Notes: generated by a model from the letters alone, not told the origin. 64,000 bases of DNA from an uncultured Flavobacteriaceae bacterium (GCA_947487895.1 CANKYF010000012.1:1-64000); one strand, 5' to 3'. Shown: positions 27,097 through 36,812, counted from the first letter of the stretch. Numbers and translations are program-made.

Positions 27097-28308
27097 ATGA
27101 GTATATTAAGCGGCAAGAACGTACTATTAGGAATTAGTGGCGGAATTGCCGCTTATAAAACAGCTTCGCTAGTAAGGTTGTTTATAAAATCTGGTGCCAA
27201 TATTCAAGTGGTAATGACACCAGCTTCTAAAGAATTTATAACACCTTTAACACTTTCAACTTTATCAAAAAACCCAGTTCATTCTTCGTTTACTAATGAA
27301 GAAGATGATAATGCGGTTTGGAATAATCATGTAGATTTGGGGCTTTGGGCAGATATTTTTATAATAGCTCCTGCTACAGCAAATACCATGTCTAAAATGG
27401 TGAATGGGGTTTGTGATAATTTGTTATTAGCAACCTATTTATCGGCTAAATGTCCAGTGTATTTTGCACCAGCTATGGATTTAGATATGTACAAACATCC
27501 ATCTACTTTAGCTTCTTTTGAAAAATTGCAACGTTTTGGTAATACTATGATTCCTGCAACTAGTGGAGAATTAGCAAGTGGATTAGTTGGAGAAGGTAGA
27601 ATGGCAGAACCAGAAGATATTGTTGCTTTTATTGAAAATGATATTTTAGACAAACTGCCTTTAAAAAATAAAAAAGTTTTAATCACCGCAGGTCCAACCT
27701 ATGAAGCTATAGACCCTGTAAGGTTTATTGGGAACCACTCTAGTGGAAAAATGGGATTTGAAATAGCAAAAGCTGCTGCCAACTTAGGGGCTGAGGTTAT
27801 TTTGGTAACCGGTCCAACATATCAAAAAGTATCTCATAGCTTGATACATGTGGAAGCAGTAACAAGTGCAGAAGATATGTACAATGAAGTACATAAACAT
27901 TTTAAATCTGTAGATGTGGCTATACTTTCAGCTGCTGTTGCAGATTATAAACCAAAAGAACTTGCATTACAGAAAATAAAAAAGAAAGATTCTGCGTTAA
28001 CTTTAGAATTAGAGAAAACTAAAGATATTTTAGCTTCTTTAGGAGATATAAAATCTAATCAGTATTTAGTAGGGTTTGCCTTAGAAACCAATAATGAATT
28101 AGAAAATGCAAAAGGTAAACTTAAAAGAAAGAATTTAAATTTAATTGTTTTAAATTCGTTACAAGATAAAGGAGCAGGATTTAAAGGTGATACTAATAAA
28201 GTAACTTTTATAGATGATGCAGAGAATATCACTGAGTTTCAATTAAAATCTAAGGCTGAGGTAGCTAAAGATTTATTACATAAAATAACAGAGCAAATAC
28301 ATGCGTAA
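27097..28308 (+). CDS. coaBC: Phosphopantothenoylcysteine decarboxylase/ligase CoaBC
   Basis: Two consecutive steps of coenzyme A synthesis. 403 residues: N-terminal flavin decarboxylase domain (1-185, GISGGIAAYK, active-site His78 in NNHVDLG) and C-terminal CTP-dependent ligase domain (KVLITAGPTYEAIDPVRFI, NHSSGKMG, AAVADYKP). Two decarboxylase positions differ from the textbook sequence: the PxMNxxMW motif reads PAMDLDMY (Asp128 for Asn), and the flap cysteine of the E. coli enzyme is Ser161 (LASGLVGEGRM). Overlaps the next gene by 8 bases. Confidence 0.93.
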   Translation: MSILSGKNVLLGISGGIAAYKTASLVRLFIKSGANIQVVMTPASKEFITPLTLSTLSKNPVHSSFTNEEDDNAVWNNHVDLGLWADIFIIAPATANTMSKMVNGVCDNLLLATYLSAKCPVYFAPAMDLDMYKHPSTLASFEKLQRFGNTMIPATSGELASGLVGEGRMAEPEDIVAFIENDILDKLPLKNKKVLITAGPTYEAIDPVRFIGNHSSGKMGFEIAKAAANLGAEVILVTGPTYQKVSHSLIHVEAVTSAEDMYNEVHKHFKSVDVAILSAAVADYKPKELALQKIKKKDSALTLELEKTKDILASLGDIKSNQYLVGFALETNNELENAKGKLKRKNLNLIVLNSLQDKGAGFKGDTNKVTFIDDAENITEFQLKSKAEVAKDLLHKITEQIHA

Positions 28309-29188
28309 TATTCTTTTTGTTTTAACTTTTTTTATTGGAACCTTGGGGTTTTCACAAGAGTTAAATTGTGATGTTGTAGTTAATGCACAGTTTACAGGTA
28401 ACGAGAATTTTCCAATTTTTAAAACTTTAGAAAAACAGCTTAAAGAGTTTATTAACAATACTAAATGGACCGATAAAACATTTCTTTCACAAGAAAAAAT
28501 AGACTGTAGTATGGTTATTAATGTATCTAATTACAGTGGAGAAACGTTTCAAGCTACGTTACAGGTTCAATCATCTAGACCTGTTTATGGTTCTTCATAC
28601 AGCACGCCTGTTTATAATTTCAATGACAAAGATTTTACATTTAAGTATTTAGAATATCAGAATTTAATATTCAATCCTACACAATTTCAGTCTAATTTAG
28701 TATCTGTTTTGGCATTTCATGTGTATATGGTATTAGCTTTAGATGCAGATTCTTTTGCTCCTAATGGAGGAGACGAATATTTAAAACAAGCTCAAACTAT
28801 AACAAATTATTCTCAACAAGGAAATTTTGAAGGCTGGAAATTAGAAGATGGTTTACAAAGTAGGTTTGTCCTTATAGATAATTTATTATCACCAACTTTT
28901 AAGGAATATAGAAATGTACTTAATGTCTATCATATAGAAGGTTTAGATGTAATGAATGAAAACCCAAAAGAAGGCAAAACAAAAATTGCTGATGTTTTAA
29001 AGCAATTTCAAATAATGAATAGAAGAAGACCTAACTCTTTTTTACAACGTACATTTTTTGACGCTAAGGCAGATGAGATATCACAAATTTTTAGTGATGG
29101 CCCTAATGTAAATATTGCTAGCCTTAAAGAAATACTTCAAAGAGTAGCGCCAATGCATAGTTCTAAATGGAACGCTATGAAGTTCTAA
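28301..29188 (+). CDS. DUF4835 family exported protein
   Basis: 295 residues with a cleavable signal peptide (1-18, TLGFSQE). QELNCDVVVNAQFTGNENFPIFKTLEKQLKEFI and VNIASLKEILQRVAPMHSSKW match DUF4835, a Bacteroidota family of unknown function regularly found between coaBC and recN. Probably periplasmic or surface-located. Its ATG lies inside the last codons of coaBC. Confidence 0.85.
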   Translation: MRNILFVLTFFIGTLGFSQELNCDVVVNAQFTGNENFPIFKTLEKQLKEFINNTKWTDKTFLSQEKIDCSMVINVSNYSGETFQATLQVQSSRPVYGSSYSTPVYNFNDKDFTFKYLEYQNLIFNPTQFQSNLVSVLAFHVYMVLALDADSFAPNGGDEYLKQAQTITNYSQQGNFEGWKLEDGLQSRFVLIDNLLSPTFKEYRNVLNVYHIEGLDVMNENPKEGKTKIADVLKQFQIMNRRRPNSFLQRTFFDAKADEISQIFSDGPNVNIASLKEILQRVAPMHSSKWNAMKF

Positions 29189-29234
29189 TTTATTGATTAA
29201 ACTTTTTATACCGATAACTGCGACTGGATAATTT

Positions 29235-30887
29235 ATGTTAACATCACTTTCAATAAAAAATTACGCATTAATAGATCATTTACAAGTAGATTTTAATAAT
29301 GGTTTTTCTATAATCACAGGTGAAACCGGAGCAGGTAAATCTATTTTATTAGGCGGTTTATCATTAATCTTAGGAAAAAGAGCAGACTTAAGCAGTTTAA
29401 AAGATGCATCTCAAAAATGTATTATTGAAGCAACTTTTAATGTGTCTGATTATAAACTAGAAACGCTTTTTGAGGAAGAAGATTTTGATTATGAAGCGCA
29501 AACAATTATTAGAAGAGAAATATTACCATCAGGTAAATCTAGAGCGTTTGTAAATGATTCTCCTGTAAACTTAAGCGGGTTACAACGTTTAGGCGAATGC
29601 TTAATAGATGTGCACTCGCAGCACCAAACCATGCAACTTACAGATGATGCCTTTCAGTTTCAAATAATAGATGCATTAGCAAAAAATGATGAGGCTTTAA
29701 ATGAATATCAAAAAGAATTAAGGGTTTATAAAAAACTTCAAAAAGAGTTAAAAGAGCTTTTGAATTTTCAAGCTGAAGCTATTAAAGAACATGATTACAA
29801 TTCGTTTTTGCTAAAAGAATTAGTTGAAGCTAATTTAGTTGAAGGTGAGTTAGAATCTTTAGAGACAGAATACGAAACACTTAATAACATTGAAGGTATT
29901 AAAGAGAATTTATCTGAAGCTTATCAGTTGCTAACTGATGAGCAAATAGGTGCACTTTCTACCTTAACATCTTTAAAAAATACATTTCAAAAGCTTTCAG
30001 GACTGTCTTCAAAGTATGAAGGTTTATTCAATAGAGTTAATAGCAGCCTCATCGAAATGGATGATGTTTATACTGAAGTTAATGCATTACAAGAAGGCTT
30101 AGATGCAGATCCTAAACGATTAGAAGAAGTAGATTCTAAATTGAAAATGCTTCATGATTTACTGCAAAAGCATGTAGCCGAAGATATTTCAGAATTAATA
30201 AAAATAAGAGAAGCTTTAGAAGAAAAAGTATCAGTCACTGAGAATTTAGAAGATACTATTTTAAAGAAAGAACAAGAAATATCGGTCCAGGCTAAAAAAC
30301 TAGATGCCATAGCAAAAACAATTCACAATAATAGGGAAATTGCTATACCAGATTTAAAACAACAGTTAGAGTCTATTTTATCTGAATTAGGAATGGCAAA
30401 TGCCCAATTTAATATTGGTGTTACGCTACAAGATAATTTCTTATCAAACGGAAAAGATGAATTGTCGTTTTTATTTTCAGCTAATAAAGGAGGGAATTTT
30501 AACGAATTGAAAAAAGCAGCATCTGGAGGTGAACTATCCAGAATTATGCTGGCAATCAAATCAATTCTAGCTAAATATATTCAATTACCAACCATTATGT
30601 TTGATGAAATAGATACTGGAGTATCAGGAGAAATATCAAACAAAATGGGAGATATCATGTTGCAAATGAGTAAAACTATGCAGGTGTTTACTATAACGCA
30701 TTTACCACAAGTAGCAGCAAAAGGGCACTCTCATTTTAAAGTATATAAAGAAGATGTAGATGATATTACGCAAACTAATTTGGTGCAATTAAATCATGAT
30801 GAACGTGTGGTAGAAATAGCGCAGATGTTGGGTGGTATAGAAATGTCATCATCTGCAATAGCACATGCAAAAGAGTTACTTAATTAA
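29235..30887 (+). CDS. recN: DNA repair protein RecN
   Basis: SMC-like ATPase of double-strand break repair. 550 residues: N-terminal ATPase half with Walker A GETGAGKS (29-36) and VHSQHQTMQL, a long coiled coil (about 155-370), and the C-terminal half with ABC signature ASGGELSRIMLAIK and Walker B TIMFDEIDTGVSG. Complete. Last gene of the bamD unit, 46 bases after DUF4835. Confidence 0.95.
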   Translation: MLTSLSIKNYALIDHLQVDFNNGFSIITGETGAGKSILLGGLSLILGKRADLSSLKDASQKCIIEATFNVSDYKLETLFEEEDFDYEAQTIIRREILPSGKSRAFVNDSPVNLSGLQRLGECLIDVHSQHQTMQLTDDAFQFQIIDALAKNDEALNEYQKELRVYKKLQKELKELLNFQAEAIKEHDYNSFLLKELVEANLVEGELESLETEYETLNNIEGIKENLSEAYQLLTDEQIGALSTLTSLKNTFQKLSGLSSKYEGLFNRVNSSLIEMDDVYTEVNALQEGLDADPKRLEEVDSKLKMLHDLLQKHVAEDISELIKIREALEEKVSVTENLEDTILKKEQEISVQAKKLDAIAKTIHNNREIAIPDLKQQLESILSELGMANAQFNIGVTLQDNFLSNGKDELSFLFSANKGGNFNELKKAASGGELSRIMLAIKSILAKYIQLPTIMFDEIDTGVSGEISNKMGDIMLQMSKTMQVFTITHLPQVAAKGHSHFKVYKEDVDDITQTNLVQLNHDERVVEIAQMLGGIEMSSSAIAHAKELLN

Positions 30888-30924
30888 AAAGCAATTAGTT
30901 CTAAATAATAAGTGAGAAGTTTAT

Positions 30925-30932
30925 TATTTTTG
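30925..30932 (+). promoter_or_regulatory. -7 promoter box of fabI
   Basis: TATTTTTG, 46 bases upstream of the fabI start at 30979. Fits TAnnTTTG; no -33 element recognised. Confidence 0.4.
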
Positions 30933-30978
30933 AACCTTATTTTAACGAGATTAACATATAAAATAAACTAACCAAGAT

Positions 30979-31797
30979 ATGTCACATAATTTATTAAAAG
31001 GAAAGAAAGGAATCATTTTTGGAGCTTTAGATTCTAATTCAATTGCGTGGAAAACAGCAGAACGCGTTCATGAAGAAGGAGGGGAGTTTGTATTAACTAA
31101 CGCGCCAGTTGCCATGAGAATGGGACAAATAAATGAGCTAGCAGAAAAAACAGGCTCTCAAATTATTCCAGCCGATGCAACATCTGAAGAAGATTTAAAG
31201 AATTTGATTGAAAAGTCAATGGAAATCTTGGGCGGAAAAATAGACTTTGTTTTACACTCAATAGGCATGTCTATTAACGTTAGAAAAGGGAAGCATTATA
31301 CTGACCAAAATTATGCTTGGACACAAAAAGGAACAGACGTTTCTGCAATGTCTTTTCATAAAGTAATGCAAACACTTTACAAAGCAGATGCTATGAATGA
31401 ATGGGGAAGTATTGTGGCTTTAACTTATATGGCTGCACAACGTGTATTCCCAGATTACAATGACATGGCAGATAACAAAGCTTATTTAGAAAGTATAGCA
31501 CGTAGCTTTGGTTACTTTTTTGGAAGAGATAAAAAAGTACGTGTTAATACTATTTCTCAATCACCAACACCAACAACAGCAGGTAGTGGTGTAAAAGGGT
31601 TTGATGGTTTCATTTCTTATGCAGAAAAAATGTCTCCACTAGGCAATGCTACAGCATTAGATTGTGCAAATTATACTGTTACATTATTTAGTGATTTAAC
31701 TAAACGTGTTACATTACAAAATCTTTATAACGATGGAGGATTTAGTAACATGGGTGTAAGTGATGCGGTAATGAGTACATTCACAGGAGAAGAATAA
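30979..31797 (+). CDS. fabI: Enoyl-[acyl-carrier-protein] reductase FabI
   Basis: Last reduction of fatty-acid chain elongation. 272 residues, short-chain dehydrogenase fold. The NADH-binding start GKKGIIFGALDSNSIAWKTA, LHSIGMS, and catalytic Tyr160 and Lys167 (DYNDMADNKAYLE, Tyr-x6-Lys as in FabI) are present, and Tyr150 in LTYMAAQ corresponds to the second FabI tyrosine. Monocistronic, bounded by a promoter box and a strong terminator. Confidence 0.95.
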   Translation: MSHNLLKGKKGIIFGALDSNSIAWKTAERVHEEGGEFVLTNAPVAMRMGQINELAEKTGSQIIPADATSEEDLKNLIEKSMEILGGKIDFVLHSIGMSINVRKGKHYTDQNYAWTQKGTDVSAMSFHKVMQTLYKADAMNEWGSIVALTYMAAQRVFPDYNDMADNKAYLESIARSFGYFFGRDKKVRVNTISQSPTPTTAGSGVKGFDGFISYAEKMSPLGNATALDCANYTVTLFSDLTKRVTLQNLYNDGGFSNMGVSDAVMSTFTGEE

Positions 31798-31820
31798 GAC
31801 CAATAAATAAATATAATTTA

Positions 31821-31857
31821 GACCTGCTAGGTTTTTGAAACCTAGCAGGTCTTTTTT
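31821..31857 (+). terminator. Strong rho-independent terminator after fabI
   Basis: A perfect 14-bp stem (31821-31834 with 31838-31851, GACCTGCTAGGTTT), three-base loop TTG, then six T (31852-31857). Confidence 0.93.
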
Positions 31858-31869
31858 GTAGGGAATGGT

Positions 31870-31877
31870 TACATTTG
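31870..31877 (+). promoter_or_regulatory. -7 promoter box just before the GT2 gene
   Basis: TACATTTG ends four bases before the ATG at 31882. With the usual distance from -7 box to start site, the transcript would begin at or very near the ATG. Confidence 0.45.
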
Positions 31878-31881
31878 TTTT

Positions 31882-32886
31882 ATGCAATTACAGTATTCTT
31901 TTATAATACCAGTTTACAATAGACCAGATGAAACTTTAGAGCTTTTGCAAAGTTTTGAAGGCCTAAACACAAACACACATTTTGAAATTGTAATTGTAGA
32001 AGATGGGTCTTCAATTTCATCCAAAGAAATTGTAGATACGTTTAGTGATAAACTCAATATTTCATACTATTTTAAAAAGAATTCTGGCCCTGGAGATTCT
32101 AGAAATTATGGTATGAATATGGCAAAAGGTAACTATTTTATCATATTAGATTCAGATTGTATTCTACCAGAAAACTATTTAACAGAAGTTGAAAAAAGTT
32201 TAGAAGCAGATTATGTTGACTGCTTTGGTGGACCAGATGCTGCACATCATTCATTTACAAACCTTCAAAAGGCCATTAATTTTTCAATGACGTCTTTTAT
32301 CACTACTGGTGGTATTCGCGGAGATAAAAAGAGTTTAGATAAATTTCAACCAAGAAGTTTTAATATGGGGATTTCAAAAGAAGCTTTTGAGGCATCAAAG
32401 GGGTTTGGGAATATCCATCCAGGTGAAGATCCGGACTTATCTATTAGACTTTGGAATTTAGGTTATATAACCAAGTTGATTCCAGAAGCAAAAGTATTTC
32501 ATAAACGAAGAATATCATGGTCTAAATTCTACATTCAGGTTAATAAATTTGGTTTGGTAAGACCCATTTTAAATAAATGGCATCCTTCAACAAAAAAAAT
32601 AACCTATTGGTTCCCTACAGTGTTTTGTATAGGTTTTATAATTGCGTTATTGTTACTACTTTTATTCAATTTTAAATGGCTATTTTATGGCTATTTGTTG
32701 TACTTTGTATTAGCATTTACTTTGGCATTAGTTTCAACAAAAAGCTTAGTAGTTTCAGTATTGTCTATACCAGCTATATGCATTCAGTTTTTTGGTTATG
32801 GTTATGGATTTTTTAAATCTACTTGGGCAGTTGGTGTATTAAATAGAAATCCAGAAACATATTTTCCGAAGTTATTTTTTAAATAA
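31882..32886 (+). CDS. Membrane-associated family 2 glycosyltransferase
   Basis: 334 residues. GT-A fold with FIIPVYNRPDETLELLQSF, VIVEDGSS, and the metal-binding DSDC in IILDSDCILPENYL; the acceptor region has GEDPDLSIRLWNLGY (the ED motif). Two or three membrane helices at about 245-310 anchor the C-terminus. Transfers a sugar from an activated donor to an unknown acceptor. It shares one base with the start of the YbbR gene, so the GT2-YbbR-coaE genes form an operon. Confidence 0.88.
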   Translation: MQLQYSFIIPVYNRPDETLELLQSFEGLNTNTHFEIVIVEDGSSISSKEIVDTFSDKLNISYYFKKNSGPGDSRNYGMNMAKGNYFIILDSDCILPENYLTEVEKSLEADYVDCFGGPDAAHHSFTNLQKAINFSMTSFITTGGIRGDKKSLDKFQPRSFNMGISKEAFEASKGFGNIHPGEDPDLSIRLWNLGYITKLIPEAKVFHKRRISWSKFYIQVNKFGLVRPILNKWHPSTKKITYWFPTVFCIGFIIALLLLLLFNFKWLFYGYLLYFVLAFTLALVSTKSLVVSVLSIPAICIQFFGYGYGFFKSTWAVGVLNRNPETYFPKLFFK

Positions 32887-33845
32887 TGATTAGTAACATT
32901 ACATCTAAAATAGTAGCGTCTCTTAAAAGTAAAAAGATGAATGTCTTCTTTTTATTTTTGTTGTTTTCGTTTATTATTTTAATTTTTTCTAAGCTATCAA
33001 AAGATTACACAAAAACCCTTGCTTTTAGAATTAATAAAGTAAATGTTCCAGAAGATCATGTTATTTTAAACGATTCTTTGGCACTTAGTCTTACTTTAAA
33101 AACACACGGGTTTAGATGGCTTAAATACAGTTTTAATACTCCAAAAATTGATATAGATTTTTCTAAAGATGTCATTAAAAGAAATAAAACGTATATCTGG
33201 AATCAATCAAAATCGTATTTAAGTAATACACAGTTTGATAAAAAAGTAGAATTACTTAGTATGTCTCCAGATACACTTTATTTTAAGTATGATGCCAATA
33301 TGGTTAAGAGCGTTCCTATAAAATTAAATTCAAATATTAAGTTTAGTACAGGATATAACGCTTTTGAAGATTTAGAATTACAGCCAGACTCTATTGTTGT
33401 TATAGGTCCTCATATCTTAGTATCTAAGATAAATAGTTTAGAAACAGACGAGCTAGTTTTACAAGAGGTAAGAAAAGACATTGATCAAAAAATCAATATA
33501 AAACTTCCAGAAAATAATACAGATTTAAAGTTTTCTACAAAGTCAACACGAGTTAAAGTAAATGTAGAGAAATTTACAGAAGGCACTTTAAAAGTCCCGG
33601 TAGAGGTAAAGAATGTTCCTAAAAATATTAATTTAAAATATTTTCCAAAAGAAGTTAGTGTTGCCTATTATGTAAGCCTTAATAATTTTAAAGAAGTTAA
33701 ATCTTCAGATTTTAAAATTGTTTGTGATTATAAAAATGTAAAAGGGAGTCAGATGTTTTTGGTTCCCGAATTAGTTGTGTTTCCAGAAACTGTTAAAAGT
33801 GCAAAAATTAGTCATCAACAAATAGAATTTATTATAACAAAATGA
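32886..33845 (+). CDS. YbbR-like domain protein
   Basis: 319 residues: short cytoplasmic N-terminus, one membrane helix (about 18-36), then extracytoplasmic YbbR-type beta repeats (KSVPIKLNSNIKFSTGY, LKVPVEVKNVPKNINLKYFPKEVSVAYYV). In Firmicutes the family includes CdaR, which regulates the diadenylate cyclase CdaA; no cyclase gene is visible here, so that link is only by family. It overlaps coaE by 4 bases. Confidence 0.8.
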   Translation: MISNITSKIVASLKSKKMNVFFLFLLFSFIILIFSKLSKDYTKTLAFRINKVNVPEDHVILNDSLALSLTLKTHGFRWLKYSFNTPKIDIDFSKDVIKRNKTYIWNQSKSYLSNTQFDKKVELLSMSPDTLYFKYDANMVKSVPIKLNSNIKFSTGYNAFEDLELQPDSIVVIGPHILVSKINSLETDELVLQEVRKDIDQKINIKLPENNTDLKFSTKSTRVKVNVEKFTEGTLKVPVEVKNVPKNINLKYFPKEVSVAYYVSLNNFKEVKSSDFKIVCDYKNVKGSQMFLVPELVVFPETVKSAKISHQQIEFIITK

Positions 33846-34429
33846 TGATTGTTGGATTAACAGGAGGTATTGGTAGCGGAAAAACTACGGTAGCTAAACA
33901 TTTTATGAGTTTAGGAGTACCAGTTTATATTGCAGATGAACAAGCAAAAAAACTGATGAATAGGTCTAAAGTAATTAAACGAAAACTTATTCAGCTTTTT
34001 GGTGAAGAGGCATATGTAGATGGGATATTAAATAAACCATTTTTGGCGAACATCATTTTTAATGATAAAGACTCTCTAGAGAAAATGAATGCTATTGTGC
34101 ACCCCAAGGTAGCGAGACATTTTGAAAAGTGGACTTTAAAACAAAATACCCCTTATGTTATAAAAGAAGTGGCAATATTATTTGAAAATGGCGGACATAA
34201 AACATGTGATGCTATTATTACTGTTACTTCTCCCAGAGAAATTAGAATTGAAAGATTGTTAAAAAGAGACAATACCACTTTAGAGAAAATTGAAGCTATT
34301 ATGAAGAATCAGTGGACTGATGCTGAAAAAATAAAATTATCTGACTTTGTGATAGAAAATATTGAGCTTCAAAATACCAAAAAACAAGTCGACGAAATTC
34401 ACAAAAAACTCCTTAAAAAAGACGATTAA
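33842..34429 (+). CDS. coaE: Dephospho-CoA kinase
   Basis: Final step of coenzyme A synthesis, phosphorylating the ribose 3'-OH. 195 residues with P-loop GGIGSGKTT (8-16), ADEQAKKLM, IVHPKV and the lid region SPREIRIERLLKRD. Standard length. Two ATGs are adjacent; either may be used. The start overlaps the YbbR gene, and coaBC of the same pathway is at 27097. Confidence 0.95.
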   Translation: MMIVGLTGGIGSGKTTVAKHFMSLGVPVYIADEQAKKLMNRSKVIKRKLIQLFGEEAYVDGILNKPFLANIIFNDKDSLEKMNAIVHPKVARHFEKWTLKQNTPYVIKEVAILFENGGHKTCDAIITVTSPREIRIERLLKRDNTTLEKIEAIMKNQWTDAEKIKLSDFVIENIELQNTKKQVDEIHKKLLKKDD

Positions 34430-34493
34430 CCATAGAATTTAGCATTTTTGTTAATGTAAGGTTAAAACCTAATATTGCTAAATGTTAAAATGT

Positions 34494-34501
34494 TAAATTT
34501 G
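34494..34501 (+). promoter_or_regulatory. -7 promoter box just before the histidine kinase gene
   Basis: TAAATTTG ends four bases before the ATG at 34506; ATTG at 34474-34477, 16 nt upstream, may be a weak -33 element. This implies a leaderless or nearly leaderless mRNA. Confidence 0.48.
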
Positions 34502-34505
34502 ATTA

Positions 34506-36083
34506 ATGAGTAAGAGAATATTCACCCTACTGGTAATTTTAATGAGTTTATCTTTAATAGGGATAATATTTGTTCAAGCTTATTTTATTAACGATTCTGT
34601 AAAAAACGAAAAAAAAAGGTTTCATTCTAATGTAATAAGTACTTTATATGAAGTATCTAATAACATTGAAGATGATGAATACAATAAAAAGTTTGAGTCC
34701 TATCAAAAGTTAATTACTACAGAAAATGAAGTTGATTCTAGTGCAGTATCACAACTGTTTATTTATCAACAAAATAATAATACTAAAGAAAGACTTGTTT
34801 ATAGTAGTGGTGTTTTAGAACAAAACTATAAACTATATCAATCGCTCTTTGACATTGGTTTAGATAGTATTGAAATTCAAAGAATAACAGGAAATTCTAA
34901 GTTAGAATATTATCAAGGTGAAGACCTCATTGATAATAAAGATTTAGGTAAAAGCCCTATAATTAATATCCTTAATAGTGGAAGGATAAAGGAAGCAGAA
35001 AAAAGTTATTTTGAAAAGCAATTTAAGGCTTATGCAAAAACATTTCCTATTCATAAAAGGATTTCATCAAAAGTTATTGATGATTTAATAACTCAAAAGT
35101 TAGCGGAAGAAAACATAGACTTAGATTTTGAATTTGCTATTTACAGTAATGGTTTAGCAACAAAAGTACAAAGTGAAAACTTTGAATATAGCAAGAAGTC
35201 GCCGTATAAAGTACCTATATTTTATGATGAAAATAGGCAAACACCTTATAAATTACTAGTTAATTTTCCAGATGATAAAAGTTTTATTTTATCATCTATA
35301 TTAGGTATGATTTTATTATCAATAGTATTTACTACTATAATAATAATCGCTTATACAAGCGCTTTGTATCAATTAATTAAACAAAGGAAAATATCTGAAA
35401 TTAAAACAGATTTTATAAATAATATGACGCATGAGTTTAAAACACCCATAGCTACTATTAATCTAGCTTTAGATGCTATTAGGAACCCTACAATAATTGA
35501 TAATAAAGAGAAAGTAAAACGTTACCTCTCAATGATTAAAGAGGAAAATAAACGGATGCATGCACAAGTAGAAAATGTTTTACGAATATCTAAACTAGAA
35601 AAGAACGAGCTTAACATTAGTAAGGATAGAGTAAAGTTACACGACATAATTGACGATGCCATTACGCATGTAGAGCTAATTGTAGAAGATAGACAAGGAA
35701 GTATAAATACTTTTCTAGATGCCAGTAAATCTTCGGTTTTAGCAAATGAAACACACTTTACTAATGTTATAGTGAATATTTTAGATAACGCCATTAAGTA
35801 TTCGCCAAATGCTCCAGAAATTGAAGTTTCTACTGAAAATGTAGGCACAAATATTATACTCAAAATTAAAGATAATGGCAGTGGTATGAGTAAAACAGCA
35901 GTTAAAAGAGTATTTGAAAAATTTTATAGAGAGCACACAGGAAATATACATAATGTAAAAGGTCATGGATTAGGTTTAGCCTATGTTAAACGAATTGTAG
36001 ATGATCATCATGGTTATGTATCTGTTGAAAGTGAAAAAGGAAAAGGAAGCACTTTTAGTATAAAGCTTCCACTAATATCATAA
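34506..36083 (+). CDS. Sensor histidine kinase (HisKA type)
   Basis: 525 residues: membrane helix 7-27, a periplasmic sensor domain of about 230 residues with no recognised fold, second helix about 260-285, then HisKA with phospho-acceptor His309 (NNMTHEFKTPIATI), N box NVIVNILDNAIKYS, DNGSGMS, and G box HGLGLAYVKRI. All catalytic boxes are intact. The response regulator gene follows 3 bases later, making a cognate pair similar in layout to Bacteroidota RprX/RprY systems. The signal is unknown. Confidence 0.93.
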   Translation: MSKRIFTLLVILMSLSLIGIIFVQAYFINDSVKNEKKRFHSNVISTLYEVSNNIEDDEYNKKFESYQKLITTENEVDSSAVSQLFIYQQNNNTKERLVYSSGVLEQNYKLYQSLFDIGLDSIEIQRITGNSKLEYYQGEDLIDNKDLGKSPIINILNSGRIKEAEKSYFEKQFKAYAKTFPIHKRISSKVIDDLITQKLAEENIDLDFEFAIYSNGLATKVQSENFEYSKKSPYKVPIFYDENRQTPYKLLVNFPDDKSFILSSILGMILLSIVFTTIIIIAYTSALYQLIKQRKISEIKTDFINNMTHEFKTPIATINLALDAIRNPTIIDNKEKVKRYLSMIKEENKRMHAQVENVLRISKLEKNELNISKDRVKLHDIIDDAITHVELIVEDRQGSINTFLDASKSSVLANETHFTNVIVNILDNAIKYSPNAPEIEVSTENVGTNIILKIKDNGSGMSKTAVKRVFEKFYREHTGNIHNVKGHGLGLAYVKRIVDDHHGYVSVESEKGKGSTFSIKLPLIS

Positions 36084-36086
36084 AAT

Positions 36087-36791
36087 ATGGAAGAGCAAAA
36101 AAAACGAATCTTACTGGTTGAAGACGATCCTAACTTTGGAACCGTCCTTAAGGATTATTTAATGATGAATGATTATGAAGTAACGCATGCTAAAAATGGT
36201 ATGGAGGGATTTGAAAAATTTAAAAAAGACGATTTCGATTTATGTATTCTTGACGTCATGATGCCTTATAAAGATGGGTTTACTTTGGCTAAAGAGATAA
36301 GAGAAAAGAATACAGATGTACCTATTATATTTTTAACTGCTAAAACAATGAAAGAAGATGTTTTAAAAGGTTATAAGGTAGGGGCAGATGATTATTTAAA
36401 CAAGCCTTTTGATAGCGAAGTTCTTCTAATGAAAATTAAAGCTATTATTCAGCGTAAAGCTACTGAAACTATATCTGATAGTAAGCAATTTAAATTTACT
36501 ATTGGTAGATTTAATTTAAACTCTAAATTACGCTTTTTAAGCTTTGATGGCGGAGACCCTGTTAAACTATCACCAAAGGAAAACGAGTTATTACGTCTAT
36601 TGGCATTACACGAAAATGATTTAATGCCTCGTGAATTAGCTTTAACAAAAATTTGGAGAGATGATAATTACTTCACGTCTAGGAGTATGGATGTATATAT
36701 AGCAAAATTACGTAAGTACCTTAAGTTAGATGAAAAAGTAGAGATTCTAAATATTCATGGTGAAGGGTTTAGACTTGTAATAAACGAATAG
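36087..36791 (+). CDS. OmpR-family response regulator
   Basis: 234 residues. Receiver domain with acidic pocket (DD at 13-14), phospho-acceptor Asp56 in LCILDVMMP, Thr84 and Lys106 (LNKPFDS), followed by a winged helix-turn-helix DNA-binding domain (about 135-232; LSPKENELLRLLALHE, SRSMDVYIAKLRKYL). Cognate partner of the kinase just upstream; target genes unknown. Confidence 0.95.
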   Translation: MEEQKKRILLVEDDPNFGTVLKDYLMMNDYEVTHAKNGMEGFEKFKKDDFDLCILDVMMPYKDGFTLAKEIREKNTDVPIIFLTAKTMKEDVLKGYKVGADDYLNKPFDSEVLLMKIKAIIQRKATETISDSKQFKFTIGRFNLNSKLRFLSFDGGDPVKLSPKENELLRLLALHENDLMPRELALTKIWRDDNYFTSRSMDVYIAKLRKYLKLDEKVEILNIHGEGFRLVINE

Positions 36792-36812
36792 AAGATATTT
36801 AATTCATATTTT

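Noticed and set aside
35522-35863. 113-codon minus-strand frame inside the histidine kinase gene
   Set aside because: It lies over the conserved kinase boxes of the sense strand and is a shadow.
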